Source: G001797105 sp964528155 (GTDB lineage: Bacteria > Chloroflexota > Anaerolineae > Anaerolineales > E44-bin32). Taken from it: DNA of 19,176 nucleotides. Positions 1 to 6,569 of this stretch are shown one piece after another. A program made the translations under genes and the position numbers. A model generated the notes under the pieces. It was not told where the DNA came from. It worked only from the letters and a program-made list of their open reading frames with translations, and made no database searches. Numbering within the stretch: the first letter of the stretch is position 1; each line of letters begins with the position of its first letter. Where the stretch lies: assembly GCA_964528155.1 (NCBI GenBank), contig CAZGRL010000069.1, positions 1-19,176 on the forward strand, read 5' to 3'.

Positions 1-24
1 GGGTGCATTCCAACTTGGGGGGCA
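1..24 (+). repeat. Left terminal inverted repeat of the insertion sequence
   Basis: Matches the reverse complement of 1390-1413 at 21 of 24 positions, with mismatches at positions 13, 14 and 16 of the repeat. It lies just beyond the transposase stop codon at 30-32, as expected for the end distal to the transposase start. Confidence 0.8.
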
Positions 25-29
25 GAGCT

Positions 30-1052
30 CTATGCGGCCGCCCACAATTCGTCGAAGGTATCCGCCATAACTGCGCCGCGGATGATCAGCATTCTTTCGG
101 CACCCGGCCTGGACCAGCGCATGCCGGCGCCTGTCAGCCGGCTCTTGAAGCGCTTGATCCCGCTCTCGACCGTCCCTGATCCGATGGGATAACCTTCCTC
201 ACGAAACTCCTGATAGCGCATCCTGCGCTGATGGGTGTGGAAGTATCGCGAACAATCCGTCAGATCGCGCTCATCCAAAGGGGCTGTAATCGTGTGGATC
301 TCCCCCTGAAACAGGTTCGTTTGATGCACTCTGAACCAGCGGTCAGCTTTCTCTTCGTCCTTGGGGTAGAGCGCCGCCGCGCCTTGGGCCAGGTGCTGGC
401 AAGCGTGGTACCAATCCACGATCTGCTCGCTGTCCGGGAAGTAATCCGCCACGACATTCCAGATCCAAGTTGCGCCATCCGCCGTCACACTGGTCCGGGC
501 AGCTTGCGGGACCCCTCGTTCGACCGCCAGGCGCCATAAGGCCGGTCCAAAATCATCCACCGAACCCAGGACCGGGGCATACCCCACATTCATCGCCGTG
601 GCCTGAGGGACCCGTTCCCCGGTGATGGGATCCTTTTCTTCGGCCTGGCCGACTTCAAAGACGGCGCCCACTTTGATCTCTTTCCAGCCTTCGTCTCGGA
701 TATTCACCATCCCCCCATCCATGCTGATCCCCAGCGCTCGCTGGTGATCTTGCCCGGGCGGTGGCAGAACCACCCGCTCGGGTTTCACCCGTGCTTGTTC
801 CCGCTCAAGGTGGGTTTTGACCCGCTCGCCGTGGGTCTGACTTTGTCTCCAGAGACTGGTCCTGGGGATGGAGCGGTGACCGATCCGCTCAAAGACCTTC
901 ACGGCCTGGTCGTAGGGCACCAAGCCCCCCAACCAGACCATGTCCTTGGTCATCCCTGGGCTGTAGACGTTGTCCGTCAGTCCTAACTGCCCATCCAGGG
1001 GGAAAAAGCCCCCGGCCACAGTCTGCGCAGCGGTAGTAGCGTCTTCGCACAC
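30..1052 (-). CDS. ISKra4-family transposase, catalytic DDE reading frame
   Basis: This is the catalytic part of the transposase, which cuts and joins element ends. A DDE triad can be proposed from conserved-looking blocks in this 340-residue frame: Asp112 in SMDGG, Asp213 in IVDWYHACQH and Glu296 in GSGTVESG, the last followed by the basic stretch IKRFKSRL. The real join to the upstream frame is at about 1009-1013, a run of five C on the plus strand. Removing one base there gives a continuous protein of roughly 435 residues through CGRGFFPLDG, close to the usual family length. The first residues given by the ATG at 1052 are therefore out of frame with the family. The shift may be programmed frameshifting, as proposed for some relatives, a disabling mutation or a sequencing error. 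Apart from this shift the coding sequence looks intact. Confidence 0.75.
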   Translation of the reverse strand: MCEDATTAAQTVAGGFFPLDGQLGLTDNVYSPGMTKDMVWLGGLVPYDQAVKVFERIGHRSIPRTSLWRQSQTHGERVKTHLEREQARVKPERVVLPPPGQDHQRALGISMDGGMVNIRDEGWKEIKVGAVFEVGQAEEKDPITGERVPQATAMNVGYAPVLGSVDDFGPALWRLAVERGVPQAARTSVTADGATWIWNVVADYFPDSEQIVDWYHACQHLAQGAAALYPKDEEKADRWFRVHQTNLFQGEIHTITAPLDERDLTDCSRYFHTHQRRMRYQEFREEGYPIGSGTVESGIKRFKSRLTGAGMRWSRPGAERMLIIRGAVMADTFDELWAAA

Positions 1053-1341
1053 GGACCTCGCCCGTCTGCGTCACCAGTTTTCTGCCTCGATAACCCCGAT
1101 CGCGCATCGTGCCGCCGCATTCCGGGCAGGTGGGTCTTTCCCTTTCCCGCTCAGCCTCTTCGGCCTCGATCAAGGCCTCCATCAGCATCCCCTCAAACTG
1201 CTCGCCTGCCCGTAAAACCAGCTGTTCGATGTCCGTCAGGCTCATCAGGCCGGCCGGTTTCCGGTCGGCCAGCAGTCTCTTGACAATTCCCTCCGCTTGC
1301 CCAGCAAGCAATCCTTCCAGCTCATTCCGTGTCAGGGACAT
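889..1341 (-). CDS. ISKra4-family transposase, N-terminal reading frame
   Basis: This frame encodes the N-terminal part of the transposase. It holds a likely DNA-binding zinc finger: CPEC near residue 78 and CADC near residue 105, in an arginine-rich setting. The start at 1341 (MSLTRNEL) follows a strong ribosome binding site, GGGAGGTGG, on the minus strand. A longer frame exists upstream but would cross the inverted repeat and lacks such a site. Family-like sequence stops making sense after CGRG near 1012, where homology continues one frame over at FFPLDGQLGL. The remainder of this frame, down to 889, is therefore probably not part of the functional protein. See the entry at 30-1052 for the catalytic part. 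Confidence 0.7.
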   Translation of the reverse strand: MSLTRNELEGLLAGQAEGIVKRLLADRKPAGLMSLTDIEQLVLRAGEQFEGMLMEALIEAEEAERERERPTCPECGGTMRDRGYRGRKLVTQTGEVRVRRRYYRCADCGRGLFPPGWAVRTDGQRLQPRDDQGHGLVGGLGALRPGREGL

Positions 1342-1389
1342 CGCAGCCCACCTCCCAAGGCGGTGTGATATCCCCCTGTGCAAGTTCCT

Positions 1390-1413
1390 TGCCCCCCGAA
1401 ATGGAATGCACCC
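1390..1413 (-). repeat. Right terminal inverted repeat of the insertion sequence
   Basis: Partner of the repeat at 1-24. It sits about 50 bases upstream of the transposase start and marks the element's boundary with the chromosomal DNA leading into the transporter gene. Confidence 0.8.
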
Positions 1414-1429
1414 TTCAGGGAAGGACAGG

Positions 1430-1458
1430 TTGACCCTGATGCACAAATCCGGTACCAT
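1430..1458 (+). promoter_or_regulatory. Candidate sigma-70-type promoter for the transporter gene
   Basis: TTGACC at 1430-1435 and TACCAT at 1453-1458 are separated by 17 bases. The match is five of six for the -35 box and four of six for the -10 box. It lies just outside the insertion sequence and upstream of the DMT transporter, with transcription expected to begin near 1465. In GC-rich DNA such pairs can occur by chance. Confidence 0.35.
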
Positions 1459-1545
1459 CGATTGGCATCTTCGGCGACCGGATCTCGGCAATTGTGTGGA
1501 CGCCGGTCATTGTAGACCCCCGTTTTGGATTTTGTCAAGCCAACT

Positions 1546-2544
1546 ATGCAAATTCGTCCCGGTCGCGCGAGCAATGCACGCGGGGATAGCGATCATCCGG
1601 CCTTCCCTCCTCTGGCCGGGCTTGGCCTCGGCCTGATCGCATTTTCCACCTCATCGATCATGACGCGCTACGCGCAGGCGTACGCCCCGTCACTTGTGAT
1701 TGCCGCCTACCGACTTGGACTGGCGTCGGTCGTTCTGATACTGCTCGCCTTCCTTCGCTATGGGAGCGCCTTCAGAAGATTGGATCGAAGCCAGCTTGTT
1801 CTCTCGCTGGCCAGCGGGGCGTTCCTGGCCGTTCACTTCGCCACATGGATCACATCGCTCGAGTACACCACGGTCGCCAGCTCGCTTGTCCTGGTCTGGA
1901 CTTCGCCGTTGTTCGTGGCGGCGTTGTCACCGTGGACCCTGGGCGAGTCGATCAGCCGGCCGGTCAGAATCGGCCTGGCTGTGTCGATGACGGGGAGCGT
2001 TCTCGTCGGCTTGAGTGATGCTTGCGCATGGCAGGCGGGTCTGTTGTGTCCTCCGGCGTCCCTGTTCTTTCACGGGAAGGCCATCTTCGGCGACATGCTG
2101 GCGCTGGTCGGCGCCGTCGGCGGCGCCGGGTACATCATCCTCGGACGGCGGCTCAGACAAACCACGGAGCTGGTCCCGTACATCACGCTTGCCTACGGGG
2201 CGGCCGCCGTCTTGCTCATCCTGGCGGCCGGCGCTTTCCGCCTTCCGGCCTCGGGCTACCCGCTCCAGGCATACGGATGGTTCGCACTCCTGGCGCTACT
2301 GCCTCAACTCATCGCGCATTCGACGTACAATTGGACATTGCGGTACCTGCCGGCGGCATATGTCTCTGTCGCCTTGCTTGGCGAACCCGTCGGGTCGACC
2401 GTGCTGGCCTACATCCTGTTCGGGGAGCACCCCGCCATCTTGATGCTCGTCGGCGGTGTGTTGATCCTGACCGGCATCTTAGTCGCCTCGCGCCGGTCGG
2501 CCGCGCAGACATCCGTCGAAACTGCCTTTCCTTCCCCGAGCTGA
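1546..2544 (+). CDS. EamA/DMT-family transporter
   Basis: This is an inner-membrane protein of the drug/metabolite transporter superfamily, probably an exporter of small metabolites; the substrate cannot be told from sequence. Numbered from a TTG at 1525, about ten hydrophobic segments are visible, starting near residues 30, 55, 90, 115, 146, 190, 218, 250, 275 and 302. They form two five-helix EamA repeats, each ending in a conserved helix (SSLVLVWTSPLFVAAL, and VSVALLGEPVGSTVLAYILF with its GEP motif). A longer loop with two cysteines joins the halves. I prefer the ATG at 1546 (332 residues) over the TTG at 1525, although neither has a clear ribosome binding site. The C-terminus is polar. 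Nineteen bases after the stop comes the zinc-ribbon gene, so the two are likely co-transcribed. The gene looks intact despite the adjacent insertion sequence. Confidence 0.85.
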   Translation: MQIRPGRASNARGDSDHPAFPPLAGLGLGLIAFSTSSIMTRYAQAYAPSLVIAAYRLGLASVVLILLAFLRYGSAFRRLDRSQLVLSLASGAFLAVHFATWITSLEYTTVASSLVLVWTSPLFVAALSPWTLGESISRPVRIGLAVSMTGSVLVGLSDACAWQAGLLCPPASLFFHGKAIFGDMLALVGAVGGAGYIILGRRLRQTTELVPYITLAYGAAAVLLILAAGAFRLPASGYPLQAYGWFALLALLPQLIAHSTYNWTLRYLPAAYVSVALLGEPVGSTVLAYILFGEHPAILMLVGGVLILTGILVASRRSAAQTSVETAFPSPS

Positions 2545-2562
2545 GTTATACGGAGGATCCTC

Positions 2563-2799
2563 ATGCAAACTCGTTGCTACCGATGTGGCTGGAGTTTCGC
2601 CATCAAGCAGGAAGAGATCATCGCTGCCCTACACAACCTCGAGGCTGAAGGGGGTGTTCACTACGACGTGCGCTGTCCGCGATGCCGGCACATCAACAAG
2701 CTGTCCATCGAACAGCTTCGCCGTGCCGCCCCCAGACCTGCAGCTGAGGAAGCCCCAGAGGAAACCGAACCGCCTCAGACAACCTCGGATGAGAATTGA
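2563..2799 (+). CDS. Small zinc-ribbon protein
   Basis: This is a 78-residue protein of unknown function. Two CxxC knuckles, Cys5-Cys8 and Cys38-Cys41, should bind one zinc ion. Between them is a mostly helical segment, and the last 30 residues are rich in Pro, Glu and Thr and probably disordered. Such mini-ribbons usually bind nucleic acid or protein partners, but nothing here identifies a partner. A clear ribosome binding site, CGGAGGA, precedes the ATG at good spacing. Its stop codon overlaps a possible TTG start of the sulfurtransferase gene (TTGA), which suggests translational coupling. Coding quality is good and there is no competing frame of similar plausibility. Confidence 0.8.
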   Translation: MQTRCYRCGWSFAIKQEEIIAALHNLEAEGGVHYDVRCPRCRHINKLSIEQLRRAAPRPAAEEAPEETEPPQTTSDEN

Positions 2800-2819
2800 G
2801 CCAGCGAGGCATCGACGCC

Positions 2820-3689
2820 GTGGACCCACTCATCACCCCCGGTCAATTACTGCCTCACCTCGACGATCCTGACTGGGTTGTCGTCGACTGCTCGTTCGAC
2901 TTGGTTGACAAGAGCCTGGGCGAATCGGACTACCTGCAGGGGCACATCCCTGGGGCCGTCTACGCCGATCTCGAGCGCGATCTCTCGGCTCGACCTGACG
3001 GGAAGAATGGCCGTCATCCGCTGCCGCCACCAGTAGAACTGGCCCGAGTCTTCTCCAGGTTGGGCATTGACAACCAGGCGATGGTCGTCGCCTACGATCG
3101 CAACGGTTCACCTTACGCGGCCCACCTGTGGTGGAGCCTGCGTTACCTCGGCGGAGACTGCAGGGTTCTCGACGGGGGATACTCGGCCTGGGTGGAGGCG
3201 GGGTACGAGGTGCGCACCGGTGCCGAGAAACGCGATCCCGCGCGTTTCGTTCCTACGGTGGACCGGGGCATGCTCGTGACCGCCGGGCAAGTCGAGGCCG
3301 GCCTGGGAACTGGTCGAGAGCTTCTTGTGGACGCACGCGCCCCGGAGCGGTATCGAGGGGAACAGGAGCCCTATGATCTCGTCGCCGGGCACATCCCCGG
3401 AGCAGCCAACGCCTTTTGGAAGGACAATCTGGACGATTCGGGGCGCTTCGAATCGCGGGCAGTGCTAAGAGGACGATTCGAGAAAATCCTGGGAGGCTCC
3501 CCGCCTTCCGCAGCCGTCGCCTATTGCGGCTCGGGGGTGTCCGCCTGCCACGACCTTCTGGCCATGGCGCATGCTGGACTCGACGGCGCGCGTTTGTATG
3601 CCGGCTCATGGTCGGAGTGGAGCAGCGATCCCGCTCATCCCGTGGCGGTCGGGAACGAGCCTGCGGCCGGCGACTCCCATTCTGGGTGA
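2820..3689 (+). CDS. sseA: Two-domain sulfurtransferase (rhodanese / 3-mercaptopyruvate sulfurtransferase type)
   Basis: This enzyme moves sulfane sulfur from thiosulfate or 3-mercaptopyruvate to an acceptor such as cyanide or a thiol, through a cysteine persulfide in the cytoplasm. Two rhodanese domains are seen. The N-terminal one is inactive, with Asp in the loop AYDRNGSPYAAH in place of the catalytic cysteine. The C-terminal one carries the active loop YCGSGVSAC, catalytic Cys236 in this numbering. The CGSG form is closer to mercaptopyruvate sulfurtransferases (CGSGVT) than to thiosulfate sulfurtransferases (CRKGVT), so the former substrate is favoured. Domain signatures such as GHIPGAVYADLE and GHIPGAANAFW are conserved. 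The chosen GTG start gives a family-like N-terminus, MDPLITPGQLL. A TTG at 2796, overlapping the previous stop, is the alternative and adds eight residues. It converges with nadD, with only 10 bases between stops. Confidence 0.88.
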   Translation: MDPLITPGQLLPHLDDPDWVVVDCSFDLVDKSLGESDYLQGHIPGAVYADLERDLSARPDGKNGRHPLPPPVELARVFSRLGIDNQAMVVAYDRNGSPYAAHLWWSLRYLGGDCRVLDGGYSAWVEAGYEVRTGAEKRDPARFVPTVDRGMLVTAGQVEAGLGTGRELLVDARAPERYRGEQEPYDLVAGHIPGAANAFWKDNLDDSGRFESRAVLRGRFEKILGGSPPSAAVAYCGSGVSACHDLLAMAHAGLDGARLYAGSWSEWSSDPAHPVAVGNEPAAGDSHSG

Positions 3690-3699
3690 GCCTTGGCTG

Positions 3700-4302
3700 T
3701 TAGCGGTAGATCCCTTGCTCACCGATGACCGCTGCCACAGCCTGAGGCACCAGGTGGCGATACGGCTCACCCTCTGCGACGCGACGCCGGATCTCCTGAG
3801 CCGAGAATCCGACGACCGGGGCATTGAAGAACCGGACCTTCTCTTTGATCCCAGGGATCATGCTGGACAATTCATCCATATCGATCTCCACACTGGGTCG
3901 TTGCATCACGCCCAGTACGGCACACGCGGCCACGAATCGCTCTGGTTCGTGCCACGCGGGCAGGTCGCGCAGAGAGTCGGCGCCCATCAGGTAAGCGAAC
4001 TTGGCGCCAGGCATGCGTTCCGCCAACCACTCGATCGTCCCCAGTGCATAGTGCGGCTGGGGCCGGTCGATGTCCGCGCGCGACAACTCAAAGGCTGGCT
4101 CGGACTCGATGGCTGCTTCGACCATCGCAATCCGCTCCTCGACTGTAGCCCCCGGCGGCGAGTCCTTGAGCGGAGACATTGCCGTCACGACCCACAACAC
4201 GCGTTCCAGCCCAAGCAGCCAGCGTCCCTCATCGGCCAGGATCAGATGGCCCAGGTGAGGCGGATCAAAGGTCCCGCCGAATACACCGATCAATCTCGCC
4301 AC
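3700..4302 (-). CDS. nadD: Nicotinate-nucleotide adenylyltransferase
   Basis: This enzyme joins nicotinate mononucleotide and ATP to make deamido-NAD and pyrophosphate, the penultimate step of NAD synthesis. The nucleotidyltransferase signature GGTFDPPHLGH is at residues 9-19. The second, C-terminal nucleotide-binding motif is SAQEIRRR at 167-174, a variant of the usual ISSTxIR. The length of 200 residues is normal. The start is uncertain: a GTG at 4302 overlaps the end of obg by 13 bases, while a TTG at 4293 overlaps the obg stop as TTGA and has GGAG nine bases upstream. Either gives a plausible N-terminus. Obg followed by NadD is a common bacterial arrangement. The ribosome silencing factor gene rsfS that often follows nadD is absent, because the next gene converges from the other strand. 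Confidence 0.93.
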   Translation of the reverse strand: MARLIGVFGGTFDPPHLGHLILADEGRWLLGLERVLWVVTAMSPLKDSPPGATVEERIAMVEAAIESEPAFELSRADIDRPQPHYALGTIEWLAERMPGAKFAYLMGADSLRDLPAWHEPERFVAACAVLGVMQRPSVEIDMDELSSMIPGIKEKVRFFNAPVVGFSAQEIRRRVAEGEPYRHLVPQAVAAVIGEQGIYR

Positions 4303-5552
4303 TCCAATTCATACTCGCCGATGCGCACGGTGTCCCCGGTATCCGCACCGACACCACGCAAAGCCTGCTCGATCCCCAGTCGTGTCATCAATCGCTGAAA
4401 ACGACGGACGGCCTCATCGTACTCCCAATAGGTCATTTGAGCAGCTCGTTCGATCGCCTCCCCGGTCACCCTCCATGCACCGTCCTGCTCGCGCAGGATT
4501 TCGAAATCGGTCGGATCGGAGTCCGGACGATACACAGGGATCTCTTCCAGCCTTTCGGCCGGTCGCGTCCGGGCCACCGCCTGGAATGCTTGCACGAGCA
4601 CTTGATCGAGCCCGGTCCGGGCCAATGCCGAGATGGCGAACGGCTTGTGCCCGAGGCGTTCGAAAGAAGCCAGCAGTGAAGGAAGACGGGCTGCGACCTG
4701 CGGGAGATCGACCTTGTTGATGGCCAGGATTTGCGACTTGTCGCGCAGATCGCGATCGAAGAGGGCCAGCTCGTTGTTGATCTGTGAGAAGTCCGCCAAT
4801 GGGTCCTCCGCCCCTCCGTCGATAAGGTGCACGAGCGCTCGTGTCCGCTTGATGTGCCGCAGGAATGTCGATCCCAGGCCGGCCCCCGAATGCGCGCCTT
4901 CGATCAGGCCGGGAATGTCGGCCATCACGATCGGTTCTTGATCGTCGAATTCAACGACTCCCAGGTTGGGTTCGAGCGTGGTGAAGGGATAGTCGGCGAT
5001 CTTCGGCCTGGCGTTCGAGATGGCCGCCAGCAACGTGGACTTGCCTGCATTAGGGACGCCGACGATGGCCACGTCGGCCAGCAGACGAAGCTCGAGCCTG
5101 ATCCACTTGTTCTGGCCCGGTTCACCGTGCTCGGCCATGCGGGGCGCCTGGTTGCGGGGGGTCGCAAAGCGCGCGTTTCCTCGGCCGCCGCGCCCGCCGC
5201 GACACACCGTCAATCGCTGATCGCGTGCGACCAGATCACCCAATAGCGTCGCGGTGGCATCGTCCCAGACCAGGGTCCCCATCGGGACTTCGATCACGAC
5301 GTCGTCGGCACTGCGGCCGGTCTTGTCCTGGGCACCGCCACGCCCGCCGTCTCCAGCCCGATAGTGAGTCTGATGTCGTAGATGAGCCAGGGTGGTCAAG
5401 TTCGCGCTTGCGGCGAAGACCACGTCCCCGCCTTTGCCCCCGTTTGCCCCATCGGGGCCGCCGCGCGGGACGTACTTCTCTCGTCTGAAGTGAACAACTC
5501 CGTCCCCGCCGCGACCGGAGGCCACATGGATGCGCGCTTCATCGATGAACAT
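4290..5552 (-). CDS. obg: GTPase Obg (CgtA), ribosome assembly factor
   Basis: Obg is a slow GTPase that binds the 50S subunit during late assembly and is linked to stringent response and growth control. Three domains are visible in 420 residues. The glycine-rich Obg fold spans 1-158 with many GG repeats, for example GRGGDG and GGPDGANGGKGG. The G domain follows, with G1 GVPNAGKS near 165-172, G3 DIPGLIEGA near 212-220, G4 NKVD near 279-282 and G5 SAL near 312. The C-terminal OCT domain begins about residue 345 and ends with the stop overlapping nadD. The OCT domain occurs in Gram-positive and Chloroflexota-type Obg proteins and is missing from the E. coli form. The ATG start is preceded by AGG at about -9. 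A strong extended -10 promoter lies 60 bases upstream. Confidence 0.96.
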   Translation of the reverse strand: MFIDEARIHVASGRGGDGVVHFRREKYVPRGGPDGANGGKGGDVVFAASANLTTLAHLRHQTHYRAGDGGRGGAQDKTGRSADDVVIEVPMGTLVWDDATATLLGDLVARDQRLTVCRGGRGGRGNARFATPRNQAPRMAEHGEPGQNKWIRLELRLLADVAIVGVPNAGKSTLLAAISNARPKIADYPFTTLEPNLGVVEFDDQEPIVMADIPGLIEGAHSGAGLGSTFLRHIKRTRALVHLIDGGAEDPLADFSQINNELALFDRDLRDKSQILAINKVDLPQVAARLPSLLASFERLGHKPFAISALARTGLDQVLVQAFQAVARTRPAERLEEIPVYRPDSDPTDFEILREQDGAWRVTGEAIERAAQMTYWEYDEAVRRFQRLMTRLGIEQALRGVGADTGDTVRIGEYELEWRD

Positions 5553-5611
5553 CGGAACCTGGGAACTCTCTTCAGGAAGTTGCGACGGAGAAAGGACAGG
5601 ACAACGAGCGC

Positions 5612-5620
5612 ATTATATCA
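5612..5620 (-). promoter_or_regulatory. Extended -10 promoter for obg-nadD
   Basis: On the minus strand the sequence reads TGATATAAT, a perfect -10 hexamer with the TG extension. No good -35 box is seen at 16-18 bases, which is tolerated by extended -10 promoters. Transcription would start near 5605, leaving a leader of about 50 bases before the obg ATG. Confidence 0.55.
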
Positions 5621-5728
5621 GACACACCGGGGTGGCTCACTGCCGCGGTGCAGCACCACATGCACCTGTCTCAAGTAGGAAAGTGTGTATGCCAGCAAGC
5701 CTGTGTGTGAGCTGCCGTCCTTTCCAGA

Positions 5729-5757
5729 TTGCACCGCCGTTGTACTTGTGATAGAGT
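5729..5757 (+). promoter_or_regulatory. Candidate rex promoter with a Rex-like half-site
   Basis: TTGCAC at 5729-5734 and TAGAGT at 5752-5757 are spaced by 17 bases, about 35 bases upstream of the rex start. TTGTGA at 5746-5751 abuts the -10 box and equals the left half of the known Rex operator consensus (TTGTGA, six bases, TCACAA). The right half is not present, so autoregulation by Rex is only a suggestion. An alternative pair, TTGTAC and TACTTT, overlaps it. Confidence 0.3.
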
Positions 5758-5793
5758 TTTCCTACTTTCCTGCGCGCTCCTTTGGAGAAGGAT

Positions 5794-6414
5794 ATGCCAG
5801 CTTCCTCGGTTCCCGATATTGTTGTCGGTCGTCTCCCCCTGTACCTGCGGGCGCTGTCGCAAATGACGACGGAAGGCAAAGATGTGACTTCGTCTCAGGA
5901 GCTCGGTGAGCGTCTCGGGATATCATCAGCGCAGATTCGCAAGGACCTTTCCCAGTTCGGTGAATTCGGCAAGCAGGGCACAGGCTACAACATCGGTTTC
6001 TTGATGGATCAGCTGAAACGCATCCTGCGGGTCGAGAAGATCTGGGAGGTCGCCCTTGTCGGCGTCGGGGATCTTGGCCGCGCGGTCGCTCACTACGGCG
6101 GATTTGTCGATCGAGGTTTTCGGATCGTTGCCCTATACGACAATGACCCACAGAAGATCGGCCAGCGGATCGGATCTTTCACCATCCAGGACTCAGCCGG
6201 AATGGTGTCGGACATTCGCGCACGCGCTATCCGTGTGGCGATGCTCGCCGTCCCGGCGTCGGATGCTCAGGAGGTGTCCGGCCGGCTGACGGAGGCCGGG
6301 GTCCACTCGATTCTGTGCTACGCGCCGACGTCGATCGTTGTCGCGGACGGCGTGCATGTGCAGTACATCGATCCGGTGCTTCATCTGCAAAGGATGACGT
6401 ACTACCTCGAGTGA
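5794..6414 (+). CDS. rex: Redox-sensing transcriptional repressor Rex
   Basis: Rex senses the NADH/NAD+ ratio and represses fermentation and respiration genes when NADH is low. The 206-residue protein has an N-terminal winged helix (about residues 1-78) with the Rex-typical segment SSAQIRKDLSQFGEFGKQGT. A Rossmann domain for NADH follows, with GVGDLGRA at 90-97 and an acidic ending to the second strand (ALYDNDP). A C-terminal helix (YIDPVLHLQRMTYYLE) swaps between dimer subunits in known structures. The ATG at 5794 is chosen because GGAGAAGG precedes it at ideal spacing; a TTG at 5782 is within that site and is unlikely. The gene stands alone between divergent obg and convergent mreB. Its target genes cannot be read from this window. 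Confidence 0.95.
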   Translation: MPASSVPDIVVGRLPLYLRALSQMTTEGKDVTSSQELGERLGISSAQIRKDLSQFGEFGKQGTGYNIGFLMDQLKRILRVEKIWEVALVGVGDLGRAVAHYGGFVDRGFRIVALYDNDPQKIGQRIGSFTIQDSAGMVSDIRARAIRVAMLAVPASDAQEVSGRLTEAGVHSILCYAPTSIVVADGVHVQYIDPVLHLQRMTYYLE

Positions 6415-6457
6415 ACATCTGAACGCGATCGGGCTCATCCCCCTTCCCCAGGAAGAT

Positions 6458-6508
6458 AGGCGAAGTGGGGGGTGTGTCAGCTTCGCTGACACACCCCCCA
6501 CTTCGCCT
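6458..6508. terminator. Perfect 24-bp inverted repeat between rex and mreB, probable bidirectional terminator
   Basis: The arms 6458-6481 and 6485-6508 are exact reverse complements of 24 bases with a 3-base loop, TTC. They include a run of six G paired with six C and the core GTGTGTCAGC. The position 43 bases after the rex stop and 62 bases after the end of mreB suits termination from both sides. However, neither strand has a T tract after the stem, so it is not a canonical intrinsic terminator. A small mobile palindromic repeat is the alternative. Confidence 0.5.
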
Positions 6509-6569
6509 TGATCTGTATAGATGCCACGCCCATCGTGAGAAAGCAGCCGAAGTGAAGGCTGGAGCTCCC

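Larger units (their letters stand above)
1..1413 (-). mobile_element. ISKra4-family-like insertion sequence
   Basis: The two ends match as terminal inverted repeats: positions 1-24 and the reverse complement of 1390-1413 agree at 21 of 24 bases. Both begin GGGTGCATTCC and share a run of six G followed by CA. Between them lies one transposase reading leftward in two frames, with a zinc-finger N-terminal part and a DDE catalytic part typical of ISKra4-family elements. The total length of about 1.4 kb suits that family. The left flank is outside the window, so a target-site duplication cannot be checked, and the true left end could lie a few bases before position 1. The window starting exactly at an inverted repeat suggests an assembly break at a multicopy element, which is an inference. 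Confidence 0.85.

Noticed and set aside
1414..1524. Truncation of the transporter gene by the insertion sequence
   Set aside because: The transporter has all ten expected hydrophobic segments, and the element lies about 130 bases upstream of the chosen start.
3571..4398. A 275-codon plus-strand frame running from the sulfurtransferase gene across nadD
   Set aside because: It overlaps two well-supported genes and its translation shows no family pattern.
5729..5793. A full Rex operator upstream of rex
   Set aside because: Only the TTGTGA half is present; no TCACAA or close variant is found six bases away.
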